A DNA stretch of 15,761 nt. Origin: JBEEJL01 sp043744215. Its GTDB lineage: Bacteria > Pseudomonadota > Gammaproteobacteria > Burkholderiales > JBEEJL01. Position numbers and translations under genes: made by a program. Shown here piece after piece: positions 1 to 7,040 of the stretch. The number at the start of each line of letters is the position of its first letter. The stretch's first letter is position 1. The stretch covers positions 1 to 15,761 of the forward strand of contig JAYTVC010000058.1 of the NCBI GenBank assembly GCA_043744215.1. Reading direction: 5' to 3'. Under the pieces are notes generated by a model that was not told the origin of the DNA, made no database searches, and saw only the letters and a program-made list of their open reading frames with translations.

Positions 1-144
1 TTCGGCGAGCGCGCCCGCGACGTGTTCTATGTCACCGACCTGCTCGGCGCCCAGATCAACGCGCCGACGCGGCAGGCCGCCATCAAGAGCGCGCTGGTCC
101 ATCTGCTCGCCAACGAGGAGACCGCGTCGCAGCCCGCGGCGTGA
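1..144 (+). CDS. glnD: GlnD C-terminus (PII uridylyltransferase), partial
   Basis: The last 47 codons of a gene that begins outside the window, ending in TGA at 142-144. The peptide reads GERARDVFYVTDLLGAQI and then a helix with NAPTRQAAIKSALVHLL. This matches the end of the second ACT domain of alphaproteobacterial GlnD, where the phrase 'DVFYVTDL.G..I..P.RQ..I' is characteristic. GlnD is the bifunctional enzyme that uridylylates and de-uridylylates PII proteins in response to glutamine; the ACT domains sense glutamine. Codons are almost all G/C-ending (for example GTC, CTG, GCG), unlike the genes after about position 700. The identification rests on a short peptide and on recall of the family, not on a search. 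No other GlnD domain is visible here. Confidence 0.72.
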   Translation, partial: FGERARDVFYVTDLLGAQINAPTRQAAIKSALVHLLANEETASQPAA

Positions 145-182
145 TCGGCTTTTAAGCACCGATCTCGCAACGCCCCGCCTCC

Positions 183-310
183 TAGAGCGTGATGACTTCT
201 CTTCGATTCGTCACCTCGCTCTGTCCCTTTGTTTGAGTATGATCTCCGCGCAAACGCTTCGCGTTTGTCGCGAGGGAAAACCGGTGCCCACTTTTCCGGA
301 TCATGGTCTA
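183..310. repeat. Rhizobiales-type palindromic intergenic repeat
   Basis: The gap between glnD and tex carries a block I recognise as a dispersed repeat of Bradyrhizobium/Rhodopseudomonas genomes. It has a 'TAGAGCGTGATGAC' left part, then 'GAGTATGATCTCCGCG', a hairpin CAAACGC-TTC-GCGTTTG, then 'GAGGGAAAACCGGTG' and 'CCACTTTTCCGGATCATG'. ATGATC near 240 pairs with GATCAT near 300. Recognition is from memory. Within this window the element occurs only here, next to the other alphaproteobacterial-looking sequence. Confidence 0.6.
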
Positions 311-311
311 G

Positions 312-2660
312 CTAGGCCCCGGTTTTGCCGTTGCCGTTTTTCTCAGCCGCGCGGCGCAAGGCTTCGGCGAGCGCTCCGCCGCCCGACGGCTCCTGCGGTT
401 TGCGCGGCGACGACGATGTCATCGAGGCACGGGAATTGTCGCGCGGCATGCATGGCGCCGGACGCTGGCTCTTGCCGGTTTCGTCATCGAGACGCAGCGT
501 CAGCGCGATGCGTTTGCGGGCGACCTGGACCTCCAGCACCTTCACCTTGACGATGTCGCCCGACTTCACCACCTCGCGCGGATCCTTGATGAAGGTCTTC
601 GACATCGCCGAGATGTGCACCAGTCCGTCCTGATGCACGCCGATATCGACGAAGGCACCGAAGTTGGTAACATTGGTGATCACGCCTTCGAGCATCATGC
701 CGGGCAATAAATCTTTCAGGTCTTCCACGCCTTCCTTGAACGACGCGGTTTTGAATTCGGGGCGCGGGTCGCGGCCGGGCTTTTCCAATTCGACGATGAT
801 GTCGCGCACCGTCGGTAGGCCGAATTTATCGTCGGTGAATTCTTCCGCTTTTAATGATTTCAGCAGCGCCGTGTTGCCGATCAGCGATCGGATATCGAGT
901 TTGAGTTTGTCGGCAATACGTTCAACCACGGGATACGCTTCCGGGTGAACCGACGACGCATCGACAGGATTGTCGCCGCTCATTACGCGCAAAAATCCGG
1001 CGGCTTGCTCAAAGGTTTTTTCGCCCATGCGTGGCACCGCCATCAGCGCTTTGCGGTTTTTGAACGGGCCGTTGGCATCGCGGAACGACACGATGTTGGT
1101 TGCCAATGTTTGGTTCAAGCCTGAAACCCGCGTCAGCAAAGGGGCCGACGCCGTGTTTACGTCGACGCCAACTTTATTCACGCAATCTTCCACCACCGCA
1201 TCAAGGCTGCGCGCCAGTTGCACCTGACTCACGTCGTGCTGATATTGGCCGACGCCGATGGCCTTTGGGTCAATTTTTACCAACTCTGCCAGTGGGTCTT
1301 GCAAGCGCCGGGCGATGGACACGGCGCCGCGAATGCTCACGTCGAGATCAGGAAATTCTTTTGACGCAAATTCCGATGCGGAATACACCGATGCGCCTGC
1401 TTCGGACACGACGAGCTTTTGCAGTTTCAATTCCGGCTGGCGTTTGATCAGTTCGGTAGCAAGCTTGTCCGTCTCGCGCGAGGCCGTGCCGTTGCCGATG
1501 CTGATGAGTTCCGCGCCGTGTTTTTTTGCTAGCGTCGTCAGCACATGCAGCGAGCCTTCCCAATCGTTGCGCGGCTGGTGCGGATAAATCGTGGTGTGGT
1601 CGAGTAGCTTGCCGGTGCGATCCACCACCGCGATCTTGGTGCCCGTGCGCAAACCGGGGTCAAGGCCGATGACCGCGCGCGGGCCGGCGGGGGCGGCGAG
1701 CAACAGCGCATGCAGGTTGCGGCCGAATACTTTGATCGCTTCGCCTTCTGCGTTTTCGCGCAGGCGCATGAACAGTTCGAGTTCCAGATGAGTGAGAAAC
1801 TTGATGCGCCAGGTCCAGCGCGCCGCGTCGATAAGCCATTTTTCGCCGGGCTTGCCGTTATCGGTGAGTTTCAAATGCTGGCAGATTATTCTCTCGCAAC
1901 TATTCATCACTGCCGCAGGCTTTCCTTCTGCATTCTCTTCCAGCGTCAAATTGATAAACAAAAATCCTTCGTTGCGGCCACGGAATAGCGCGAGCGCGCG
2001 ATGGGACGGCACATTTTTTATCGGTTCCGCGTAGTCGAAATAATCGCGGAATTTTTCGCCTGCTTCTTGCTTGCCCTCGGCGACGCGGGACTTCATTTCG
2101 CCGTGCTGCCACAAAAATTCGCGCAGCTTGCCCAGCAGTTCCGCGTCTTCGCTCCACTGTTCGGCCAGAATATGCCGCGCGCCTTCGAGGGCGGCTTTCA
2201 CATCAGCCACGCCTTTTTCGGCATCGACAAAAGCGGCTGCGGCTTCCTCAGGCACCAATGACACATCTGCAACAATCATTTCTGCCAGCGGTGCCAGCCC
2301 TGCCTCACGCGCAATCTGCGCCTTGGTGCGGCGTTTGGGTTTGTAGGGCAAATACAAATCTTCCAGCCGGGTTTTGGTATCGGCTTCCTTGATGTCTTTT
2401 TCCAATTCCGGCGTCAGCTTGTCCTGCTCGGCGATGCTGGCGAGAATCGCATTGCGGCGGTCTTCCAATTCGCGCAAGTAGCCGAGGCGCTCTTCCAATA
2501 AACGCAACTGAATGTCATCCAAACCGCCGGTGACTTCTTTGCGGTAGCGGGCAATGAACGGCACGGTGTCGCCTTCGTCCAGTAGCGCGACGGCGGCGGC
2601 GACTTGTTTTTCGTTGGCGGAAATTTCTTGCGCGATGCGCTGGGCAATAGTGGCAGTCAT
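312..2660 (-). CDS. tex: Tex, S1 RNA-binding transcription accessory protein
   Basis: A 782-residue protein with full Tex architecture: an N-terminal helical domain (about 1-190, starting TATIAQRIAQEISANEKQV), a YqgF/RNase H-like domain opening with IGLDPG at 331-336, helix-hairpin-helix repeats (about 490-570), and an S1 domain from about 654 (GMMLEGVITNVTNFGAFVD). Tex is a cytoplasmic nucleic-acid-binding protein linked to transcription and RNA quality control. The ATG at 2660 follows AGGA with 6-nt spacing. The gene is chimeric in appearance. The 3' end, up to about 600-690, is GC-rich and encodes the alphaproteobacterial-style tail SGGGALAEALRRAAEKNG. The rest uses AT-richer codons and looks betaproteobacterial. 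The reading frame is intact across the change. It is convergent with glnD and divergent from metY. Confidence 0.93.
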   Translation of the reverse strand: MTATIAQRIAQEISANEKQVAAAVALLDEGDTVPFIARYRKEVTGGLDDIQLRLLEERLGYLRELEDRRNAILASIAEQDKLTPELEKDIKEADTKTRLEDLYLPYKPKRRTKAQIAREAGLAPLAEMIVADVSLVPEEAAAAFVDAEKGVADVKAALEGARHILAEQWSEDAELLGKLREFLWQHGEMKSRVAEGKQEAGEKFRDYFDYAEPIKNVPSHRALALFRGRNEGFLFINLTLEENAEGKPAAVMNSCERIICQHLKLTDNGKPGEKWLIDAARWTWRIKFLTHLELELFMRLRENAEGEAIKVFGRNLHALLLAAPAGPRAVIGLDPGLRTGTKIAVVDRTGKLLDHTTIYPHQPRNDWEGSLHVLTTLAKKHGAELISIGNGTASRETDKLATELIKRQPELKLQKLVVSEAGASVYSASEFASKEFPDLDVSIRGAVSIARRLQDPLAELVKIDPKAIGVGQYQHDVSQVQLARSLDAVVEDCVNKVGVDVNTASAPLLTRVSGLNQTLATNIVSFRDANGPFKNRKALMAVPRMGEKTFEQAAGFLRVMSGDNPVDASSVHPEAYPVVERIADKLKLDIRSLIGNTALLKSLKAEEFTDDKFGLPTVRDIIVELEKPGRDPRPEFKTASFKEGVEDLKDLLPGMMLEGVITNVTNFGAFVDIGVHQDGLVHISAMSKTFIKDPREVVKSGDIVKVKVLEVQVARKRIALTLRLDDETGKSQRPAPCMPRDNSRASMTSSSPRKPQEPSGGGALAEALRRAAEKNGNGKTGA

Positions 2661-2695
2661 GAGAATCCTGAAGCGGTGAGTTGAAGCGAGGGCTG

Positions 2696-2724
2696 ATTGT
2701 CATAGGTCGAGCTTTGCTCGTCAA
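2696..2724 (-). promoter_or_regulatory. Predicted sigma70 promoter of tex
   Basis: Reading leftward, TTGACG (complement of 2719-2724) and GACAAT (complement of 2696-2701) are separated by 17 bp. They match the -35 consensus at five of six positions and the -10 at four of six. Transcription would start near 2689, about 29 nt upstream of the tex ATG. The -35 lies inside the palindrome 2718-2734. Confidence 0.45.
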
Positions 2725-2734
2725 GACTTGACGA
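2718..2734. promoter_or_regulatory. 17-bp palindrome between tex and metY, possible operator
   Basis: TCGTCAAG-A-CTTGACGA is a perfect inverted repeat with 8-bp arms around one central base. It covers the predicted -35 element of tex and sits in the divergent tex-metY region, so binding there could control one or both genes. I cannot name a regulator for it. A repetitive-element origin is also possible, because a CGAGC-TTT-GCTCG hairpin lies directly to its left. Confidence 0.35.
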
Positions 2735-2763
2735 AGCGCGGGTTTGGATAGTCGAAGCGCGGG
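2732..2763. repeat. Two 11-bp direct repeats 21 bp apart
   Basis: CGAAGCGCGGG occurs at 2732-2742 and again at 2753-2763. The start-to-start distance is 21 bp, two helical turns. The left copy overlaps the palindrome at 2718-2734. A TACAAT that could serve as a -10 for metY follows at 2772-2777, but without a convincing -35. The pair could be an operator or a chance or relic repeat. Confidence 0.3.
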
Positions 2764-2881
2764 AATTGCCCTACAATCCATTTTGAACTTAACGAATGGG
2801 AAGTTTCCTTATTTTTGGAAATGAGGGTTGAGGGGCCTTTGATTTTTGGTTCTGCTTCAACCCAAAAGCAAATCCCTATAA

Positions 2882-2902
2882 CCCCCTCTTTTTCAAAGGG
2901 GG
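2882..2902. repeat. CCCCCT/AGGGGG hairpin in the metY leader
   Basis: CCCCCT (2882-2887) pairs with AGGGGG (2897-2902) over a 9-nt loop, 22 nt before the metY ribosome binding site. Similar C-rich/G-rich palindromes are scattered between genes in many Betaproteobacteria. It may be only a repeat or may influence the leader RNA. Confidence 0.4.
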
Positions 2903-2934
2903 AATATCAAGCAGCAGCTTTTCAGGAGAAGCTC

Positions 2935-4230
2935 GTGGCATCACCCAAATATCCTCACTTCGATACACTGAGTTTGCATGCCGGCACGCAACCCGACCCG
3001 ACCACCGGCGCGCGTGCGACGCCGATTTATCAGACAACATCATTCGTATTCAAAGATTCCGACCACGCCGCGTCGTTGTTCAACATGGAGCGGCCGGGGC
3101 ATGTGTATTCGCGCATTTCGAATCCGACAGTTGCTGTTTTGGAGGAGCGCATCGCGGCGCTGGAAGGCGGCGTCGGGGCCATCGCGACGGCAAGCGGGCA
3201 GGCGGCGCTGCATCTGGCCATTGTCACGCTGATGGGCGCAGGTTCGCATATCGTCGCCTCGCGTTCGCTTTACGGCGGCTCGCATAATTTATTGCATTAC
3301 ACCTTGCCGCGCTTTGGTATCGAAACGACATTTGTAGATCCCCGTGATGTGAATGCATTTTCCAAAGCCATCAAACCCAATACACGTTTAGTATTTGGTG
3401 AAACCTTGGGTAATCCCGGTTTGGATGTGCTCGACATTCCGCGCGTGGCCGATGTAGCGCATAACCATGGTATTCCGTTGCTGATTGATGCTACTTTTAC
3501 CACGCCGTATCTCATGCGACCGTTTGAGTTGGGCGCGGATTTGATATTTCATTCGGCGACAAAATTTTTAAGCGGACATGGAATCGTGGTCGGCGGTGTT
3601 CTCGTCGACGGCGGCAGATTCGACTGGAATAAATCATCAAAATATTCAATATTATCAGATAGTTACGATGGGTTTCATGGCATGACGTTTACGGAGGAAT
3701 CGCCCATCACGGCGTTCCTTCTGCGCGCGCGGCGCGAAGGTTTGCGCGACTTCGGCGCATGCATGGCACCGATGACGGCGTTTCATATTTTGCAGGGAGT
3801 GGAAACATTATCGTTGCGTATGGAACGTCACGTTGCCAACACACGTAAGGTCGTCGCGTTTCTCAAAGATCATGCGGCGGTCGAATCTGTCGGCTATCCC
3901 GAATTACCGCAGCACCCTGATTATCAGCTCGCAAAAAAATTATTGCCGCGCGGTTGTGGCGCGGTGTTCAGCTTCAACATCAAAGGTGATCGCGCGGCAG
4001 GCAAACGTTTTATCGAAGCGCTGAAAATATTTTCCCATCTCGCCAATGTGGGTGATGCGAAATCGCTGGTGATTCATCCTGCCAGCACCACGCACTTCCG
4101 CATGGATGCGACGGCATTGAAAGCGGCGGGGATTACCGAGGGAACCGTGCGGCTCTCGATCGGCCTTGAAGATGCCGATGATTTGATTGAAGATCTAAGT
4201 CGGGCATTGAAGGCGTCGCAAAAGGCTTAA
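2935..4230 (+). CDS. metY: O-acetylhomoserine sulfhydrylase (MetY), PLP enzyme
   Basis: A 431-residue member of the Cys/Met-metabolism PLP family. It should make homocysteine from O-acetylhomoserine and sulfide in the cytoplasm (direct sulfhydrylation for methionine synthesis). Visible family features are LHAGTQPDPTTGARATPIYQ at the N-terminus, YSRISNPT for cofactor binding, and HSATKFLSGHG with the Schiff-base lysine at K210. The insert and C-terminus are typical of the roughly 430-residue MetY type rather than the shorter cystathionine gamma-synthases: FGACMAPMTAFHILQGVETL, and VIHPASTTH for substrate carboxylate binding. I choose GTG 2935 because AGGAG at 2924-2928 sits 6 nt before it and the length fits the family. 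The frame is open upstream to a TTG at 2815, but that stretch encodes a low-quality peptide across a repeat hairpin. Methionine gamma-lyase activity is a less likely alternative. Confidence 0.9.
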   Translation: MASPKYPHFDTLSLHAGTQPDPTTGARATPIYQTTSFVFKDSDHAASLFNMERPGHVYSRISNPTVAVLEERIAALEGGVGAIATASGQAALHLAIVTLMGAGSHIVASRSLYGGSHNLLHYTLPRFGIETTFVDPRDVNAFSKAIKPNTRLVFGETLGNPGLDVLDIPRVADVAHNHGIPLLIDATFTTPYLMRPFELGADLIFHSATKFLSGHGIVVGGVLVDGGRFDWNKSSKYSILSDSYDGFHGMTFTEESPITAFLLRARREGLRDFGACMAPMTAFHILQGVETLSLRMERHVANTRKVVAFLKDHAAVESVGYPELPQHPDYQLAKKLLPRGCGAVFSFNIKGDRAAGKRFIEALKIFSHLANVGDAKSLVIHPASTTHFRMDATALKAAGITEGTVRLSIGLEDADDLIEDLSRALKASQKA

Positions 4231-4240
4231 GCATAGATGC

Positions 4241-4278
4241 AATGTAGATTGGGTAGGTCGGCAATCATTTGCCGACGA
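4241..4278. repeat. Short palindromic repeat, copy of a family seen again at 15437-15514
   Basis: GTCGGCAA (4257-4264) and TTGCCGAC (4269-4276) form an 8-bp hairpin with a 4-nt loop, 26 nt after the metY stop. The preceding AATGTAG and following GA, together with GGCAATC.TTTGCCGACGA, are shared with the left arm of the large palindrome at 15437. There is no T-run, so this is not a normal intrinsic terminator. Confidence 0.6.
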
Positions 4279-4298
4279 AAGAAAAGAAAGGCTCAGAA

Positions 4299-4390
4299 GT
4301 AGGATGGGTAAAGCCCGCGCGCTTTTCGCGGGCGTGCCCATCAACAGCTAATAAATTATGATGGACACGCTATCGCTTTGCCCATCTTAC
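4299..4390. repeat. 92-bp MITE-like element with 16-bp terminal inverted repeats
   Basis: The ends GTAGGATGGGTAAAGC (4299-4314) and GCTTTGCCCATCTTAC (4375-4390) are inverted copies of each other with two mismatches. A second nested pair, CGTGCCCATC (4333-4342) and GATGGACACG (4360-4369), has one mismatch. GCCCGCG/CGCGGGC (4313-4319, 4327-4333) makes a further hairpin. Elements ending in GTAGGATGGG...CCCATCCTAC are common between proteobacterial genes. There is no coding capacity. The right arm would supply the first residues if the downstream hydrolase began at the ATG at 4358, which argues for the later start. Confidence 0.6.
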
Positions 4391-4408
4391 ATTTCGAAGA
4401 AGATTCAA

Positions 4409-5200
4409 ATGCAAATCAATATTAAACAGCAATCCGTTTACGCTTACACCGCAGGTCGCGCGTTCGACGCAAAACTGCCAGTCATCGTCTTCATCCACGG
4501 CGCGGGCGCGGACCACAGTGTATGGCAATTGCAAAGCCGCTATTTTGCCCACCATGGTTTCAATGTGCTGGCGGTGGATTTGCCGGGGCATGGCAAATCA
4601 CCAGGCGCGCCGTTGCCGTCGATTGAGGCGATTGGCGATTGGATTGTCGCCTTGCTCGATGAATTGAAAATCAGCAAGACAAATTTGGTTGGTCACAGCA
4701 TGGGTTCGCTGGCGGCCCTTGACGTTGCGGGCGCGCATCCCGAGCGCGTGAGTAAACTCGCGTTGTTGGGAACGGCTTTTCCCATGCCGGTGTCTGAGCA
4801 ATTACTCGGCGCGGCCAAAGCCAACGACCATCTGGCGATCGATATGCTGAATATCTGGGGCCTGAGCCCTTCTGCGCAAATCAGCAACAACCCCGCGCCG
4901 GGCATGTGGATGAGTGGGGCTGGTGCGCGCTTACTCGAACGTAATGCGCCCGATGTGATTTATACTGACTTGAATGCCTGCAATGAATACCGAGCAGGAT
5001 TGCAGCGGGCAGTAAAAATTAGCTGCGCAACGCTGATTGTGAGCGGCAAAGCAGACGTGATGACACCGGCGAGGTCAGCAAAAGCTATCGCCGACGCGAT
5101 TTCCCAATCGAAAAGCGCATTGATTGACGGTAGCGGGCACGGGTTGATGAGCGAAAAGCCAAATGAAGTTCTTGATGTTTTGATTAAATTTTTTAGATAA
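4409..5200 (+). CDS. Alpha/beta hydrolase
   Basis: A 263-residue alpha/beta-hydrolase-fold protein, probably cytoplasmic since no signal peptide is visible. The oxyanion-hole motif HGAG is at 30-33, the nucleophile elbow GHSMG at 95-99 with S97, the acid D216 in GKADVMTP, and the histidine H244 in GSGHG. The catalytic triad is therefore complete. VDLPGHGKS after strand 4 is typical of this fold. The substrate cannot be read from the sequence; esterase, C-C hydrolase and lactonase relatives share these motifs. ATG 4409 is preferred: it is preceded by AAGAAG and lies just outside the repeat ending at 4390. An in-frame ATG at 4358 would add 17 residues encoded mostly by that repeat. The 5'-nucleotidase follows 17 bp downstream, so the two are probably co-transcribed. 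Confidence 0.85.
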   Translation: MQINIKQQSVYAYTAGRAFDAKLPVIVFIHGAGADHSVWQLQSRYFAHHGFNVLAVDLPGHGKSPGAPLPSIEAIGDWIVALLDELKISKTNLVGHSMGSLAALDVAGAHPERVSKLALLGTAFPMPVSEQLLGAAKANDHLAIDMLNIWGLSPSAQISNNPAPGMWMSGAGARLLERNAPDVIYTDLNACNEYRAGLQRAVKISCATLIVSGKADVMTPARSAKAIADAISQSKSALIDGSGHGLMSEKPNEVLDVLIKFFR

Positions 5201-5217
5201 GCCTTCCTATACATTTT

Positions 5218-6117
5218 ATGCAAGCAAACCCCGGACAAAAACTCGTCGTCGCCATTTCCTCCCGTGCACTGTTTGATCTGGATGACAGTCATCGCGTATT
5301 CAAGGAGCAAGGCGAGGCGGCGTATTTCCAATACCAGATCGACCACGAAGAAGAAATACTGAAAACCGGCGTGGCTTTCCCATTGGTGCAGAAACTGCTG
5401 GCGTTGAACAAACGCGACGCCAAACATCCGCATGTGGAAGTGGTGCTGTTGTCACGCAATAGCGCGGATACCGGTTTGCGCGTGATGAATTCCATTCGCC
5501 ATTACCAACTTGATGTGACCCGCGCAGCGTTTACGCGCGGCGAGAGCCCGTATCCGTATGTGTCGGCCTACGGTACCAATTTGTTTTTGTCCGCCGATCC
5601 GGAAGACGTGCGCAAGACGCTCGAAGCCGGATTTGCCGCAGCAACGATTTACCCCGGCAGCGTGGGCGCAAACCCGTCGGCGCAATTGCGCATCGCCTTC
5701 GACGGCGACGCGGTGCTGTTCTCCGACGAGGCCGAGCGCGTGTATCGCAAAGAAGGCCTGGCCGAATTTAACAAGACAGAAAGCAACGCCGCCAAAGAGC
5801 CGCTAACCGGCGGGCCGTTCAAAAATTTTCTCGCGGCTTTGCATCGCATCCAGTCCGACTATCCGCTGGAAAAATCGCCCATCCGCACCGCGTTAGTGAC
5901 GGCACGCGGCGTGCCTGCCCACGAGCGCGTCATCCGCACTTTGCGTGCATGGAACATCCGCATCGATGAAATGATGTTTCTCGGCGGCCTGCAAAAAGGT
6001 GAATTTCTGCGCGCCTTCGGGGCAGATATTTTCTTCGACGACCAGCACGCCAATTGCGAATCCACGTCGAAGCATGTGGCAACGGGCCATGTTCCCCATG
6101 GCGTGGCAAACGAGTAA
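5218..6117 (+). CDS. 5'-nucleotidase (cytosolic 5'-nucleotidase 1 family)
   Basis: A 299-residue protein matching the bacterial branch of the NT5C1A-like 5'-nucleotidase family. These HAD-superfold enzymes dephosphorylate nucleoside monophosphates in the cytoplasm. Recognisable segments are LVVAISSRALFDLDDSH at 9-25 (with the D20/D22/D23 acidic cluster), ILKTGVAFPLVQKLLALN, VEVVLLSRNSADTGLRV, the substrate loop AFDGDAVLFSDE around 160-171, TARGVPAHERVI from 228, and the C-terminal FGADIFFDDQ acidic motif. Length is usual for the family. No Shine-Dalgarno sequence is visible before ATG 5218; with the hydrolase stop only 17 bp away, translational coupling or re-initiation is plausible. The substrate (AMP, IMP or pyrimidine nucleotides) cannot be told. 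Confidence 0.85.
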   Translation: MQANPGQKLVVAISSRALFDLDDSHRVFKEQGEAAYFQYQIDHEEEILKTGVAFPLVQKLLALNKRDAKHPHVEVVLLSRNSADTGLRVMNSIRHYQLDVTRAAFTRGESPYPYVSAYGTNLFLSADPEDVRKTLEAGFAAATIYPGSVGANPSAQLRIAFDGDAVLFSDEAERVYRKEGLAEFNKTESNAAKEPLTGGPFKNFLAALHRIQSDYPLEKSPIRTALVTARGVPAHERVIRTLRAWNIRIDEMMFLGGLQKGEFLRAFGADIFFDDQHANCESTSKHVATGHVPHGVANE

Positions 6118-6140
6118 TATGTTCCTTTTCCAGGGCAAAT

Positions 6141-6154
6141 TTGATCTGGGTCAA
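6141..6154 (+). promoter_or_regulatory. FNR/ANR-type box of the phasin-like gene
   Basis: TTGATCTGGGTCAA matches the FNR/ANR/DNR consensus TTGAT-N4-ATCAA at nine of ten defined positions. A plausible -10, TGAAAT, lies at 6176-6181 and would start transcription near 6188. That puts the box centre at about -41, the position used for class II activation. This suggests induction at low oxygen (or by NO, if the regulator is DNR-like) of the gene at 6213. Confidence 0.55.
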
Positions 6155-6212
6155 AGCCAGCCATTTGAGCTATGCTGAAATAGTACGATAAACATTTAAT
6201 AAGGAGAAAGAC

Positions 6213-6929
6213 ATGGCCAAGTCAATGATGCCGAATGCCGATGACATGCTGAAACAATTGGCGAGCGAGTCCGTTCGCCAGGGGGACAATATGCGCGACA
6301 AGGTGCGCGACCTCACGTTGCAGGGGCTAAAAACACGTGAACTGAATCTTGAGCAGATCAAATCGGTGCTGAAATCCGTAACCGAAGGCGTGAGCCTGGG
6401 TGCCGCGTCGCCGAAAGTCGACACTGAAAAAGCGCTGACCGATGCCATGCATGGCATGGACGACGCGCTGCGCAAGGCTGTGCAGGCCAGCCGCCTCGCG
6501 TTGGAACAATTGAGTTCGGAGGGCAAGGAATTCAGCGATACGCATTTGAAAAAATCTATCGATGATTTGAAGCGACTCGAAAGTGAATTTTTTGATACGG
6601 TGAAAAAAGCCTCCGGTGCCGGCAGCGCGCAAATGAAAGGCCAATGGGCCGAAGTGCTGAAACATTTCAAATTTGCCGGAACCGACGCAGGCCAGGAAGT
6701 GCTCGATACCATGGAAGCATTCAGCAATCACATGCGCGACACGATGCACGAAACGCGCATGGCGAGCCTCAAGGCGGCACAGACGTTCGGCCTCAATTTT
6801 GCCACCCTGACCAGCGGCATCCTGATCGGCTTGTCGCAAGCGCTGGATGAAAAAACGGAAAAAGTAAAAGCGCCTGCCAGCACGCCCGCCAAGAAAAAAC
6901 CGGCAGCGAAACGAAAACCCAAAGCGTAG
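6213..6929 (+). CDS. Phasin-like conserved protein with Lys/Ala/Pro-rich tail
   Basis: A 238-residue hydrophilic, largely helical protein with no signal peptide. The start is certain: AAGGAG at 6201-6206 is 6 nt before the ATG. Residues 1-210 form amphipathic helices rich in Ala, Lys, Glu and Met, with stretches such as ALTDAMHGMDDALRKAVQAS and EVLDTMEAFSNHMRDTMHET. A short apolar segment, TFGLNFATLTSGILIGLSQA, follows at about 193-212. The last 25 residues are a basic low-complexity tail (KAPASTPAKKKPAAKRKPKA), like those of polyhydroxyalkanoate-granule phasins and histone-H1-like proteins. A phasin-type role at PHA granules or nucleoid is an inference from composition; I do not see a decisive phasin motif. 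Close relatives are uncharacterised as far as I know. The FNR-type box upstream suggests anaerobic or microaerobic expression. Confidence 0.75.
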   Translation: MAKSMMPNADDMLKQLASESVRQGDNMRDKVRDLTLQGLKTRELNLEQIKSVLKSVTEGVSLGAASPKVDTEKALTDAMHGMDDALRKAVQASRLALEQLSSEGKEFSDTHLKKSIDDLKRLESEFFDTVKKASGAGSAQMKGQWAEVLKHFKFAGTDAGQEVLDTMEAFSNHMRDTMHETRMASLKAAQTFGLNFATLTSGILIGLSQALDEKTEKVKAPASTPAKKKPAAKRKPKA

Positions 6930-6937
6930 TTTCGTCG

Positions 6938-6964
6938 CCCGGCTGAGCGATGGCAAGAGCCGGG
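6938..6964 (+). terminator. Terminator-like hairpin after the phasin-like gene
   Basis: CCCGGCT (6938-6944) and AGCCGGG (6958-6964) make a perfect 7-bp GC-rich stem with a 13-nt loop, 9 nt after the stop codon. The stem is followed by AAATTTGTT rather than a solid T-run. Intrinsic termination is therefore possible but weakly supported. Confidence 0.35.
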
Positions 6965-7040
6965 AAATTTGTTGGACGAAACGCGACGCTGATCAAATAA
7001 CTATGCAAACACCATGCATCATGCGTAACGAAAACCACCC

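Noticed and set aside
2815..2934. N-terminal extension of MetY from TTG 2815
   Set aside because: It encodes a non-conserved peptide across a repeat hairpin. GTG 2935 has a well-placed AGGAG and gives the usual family length.
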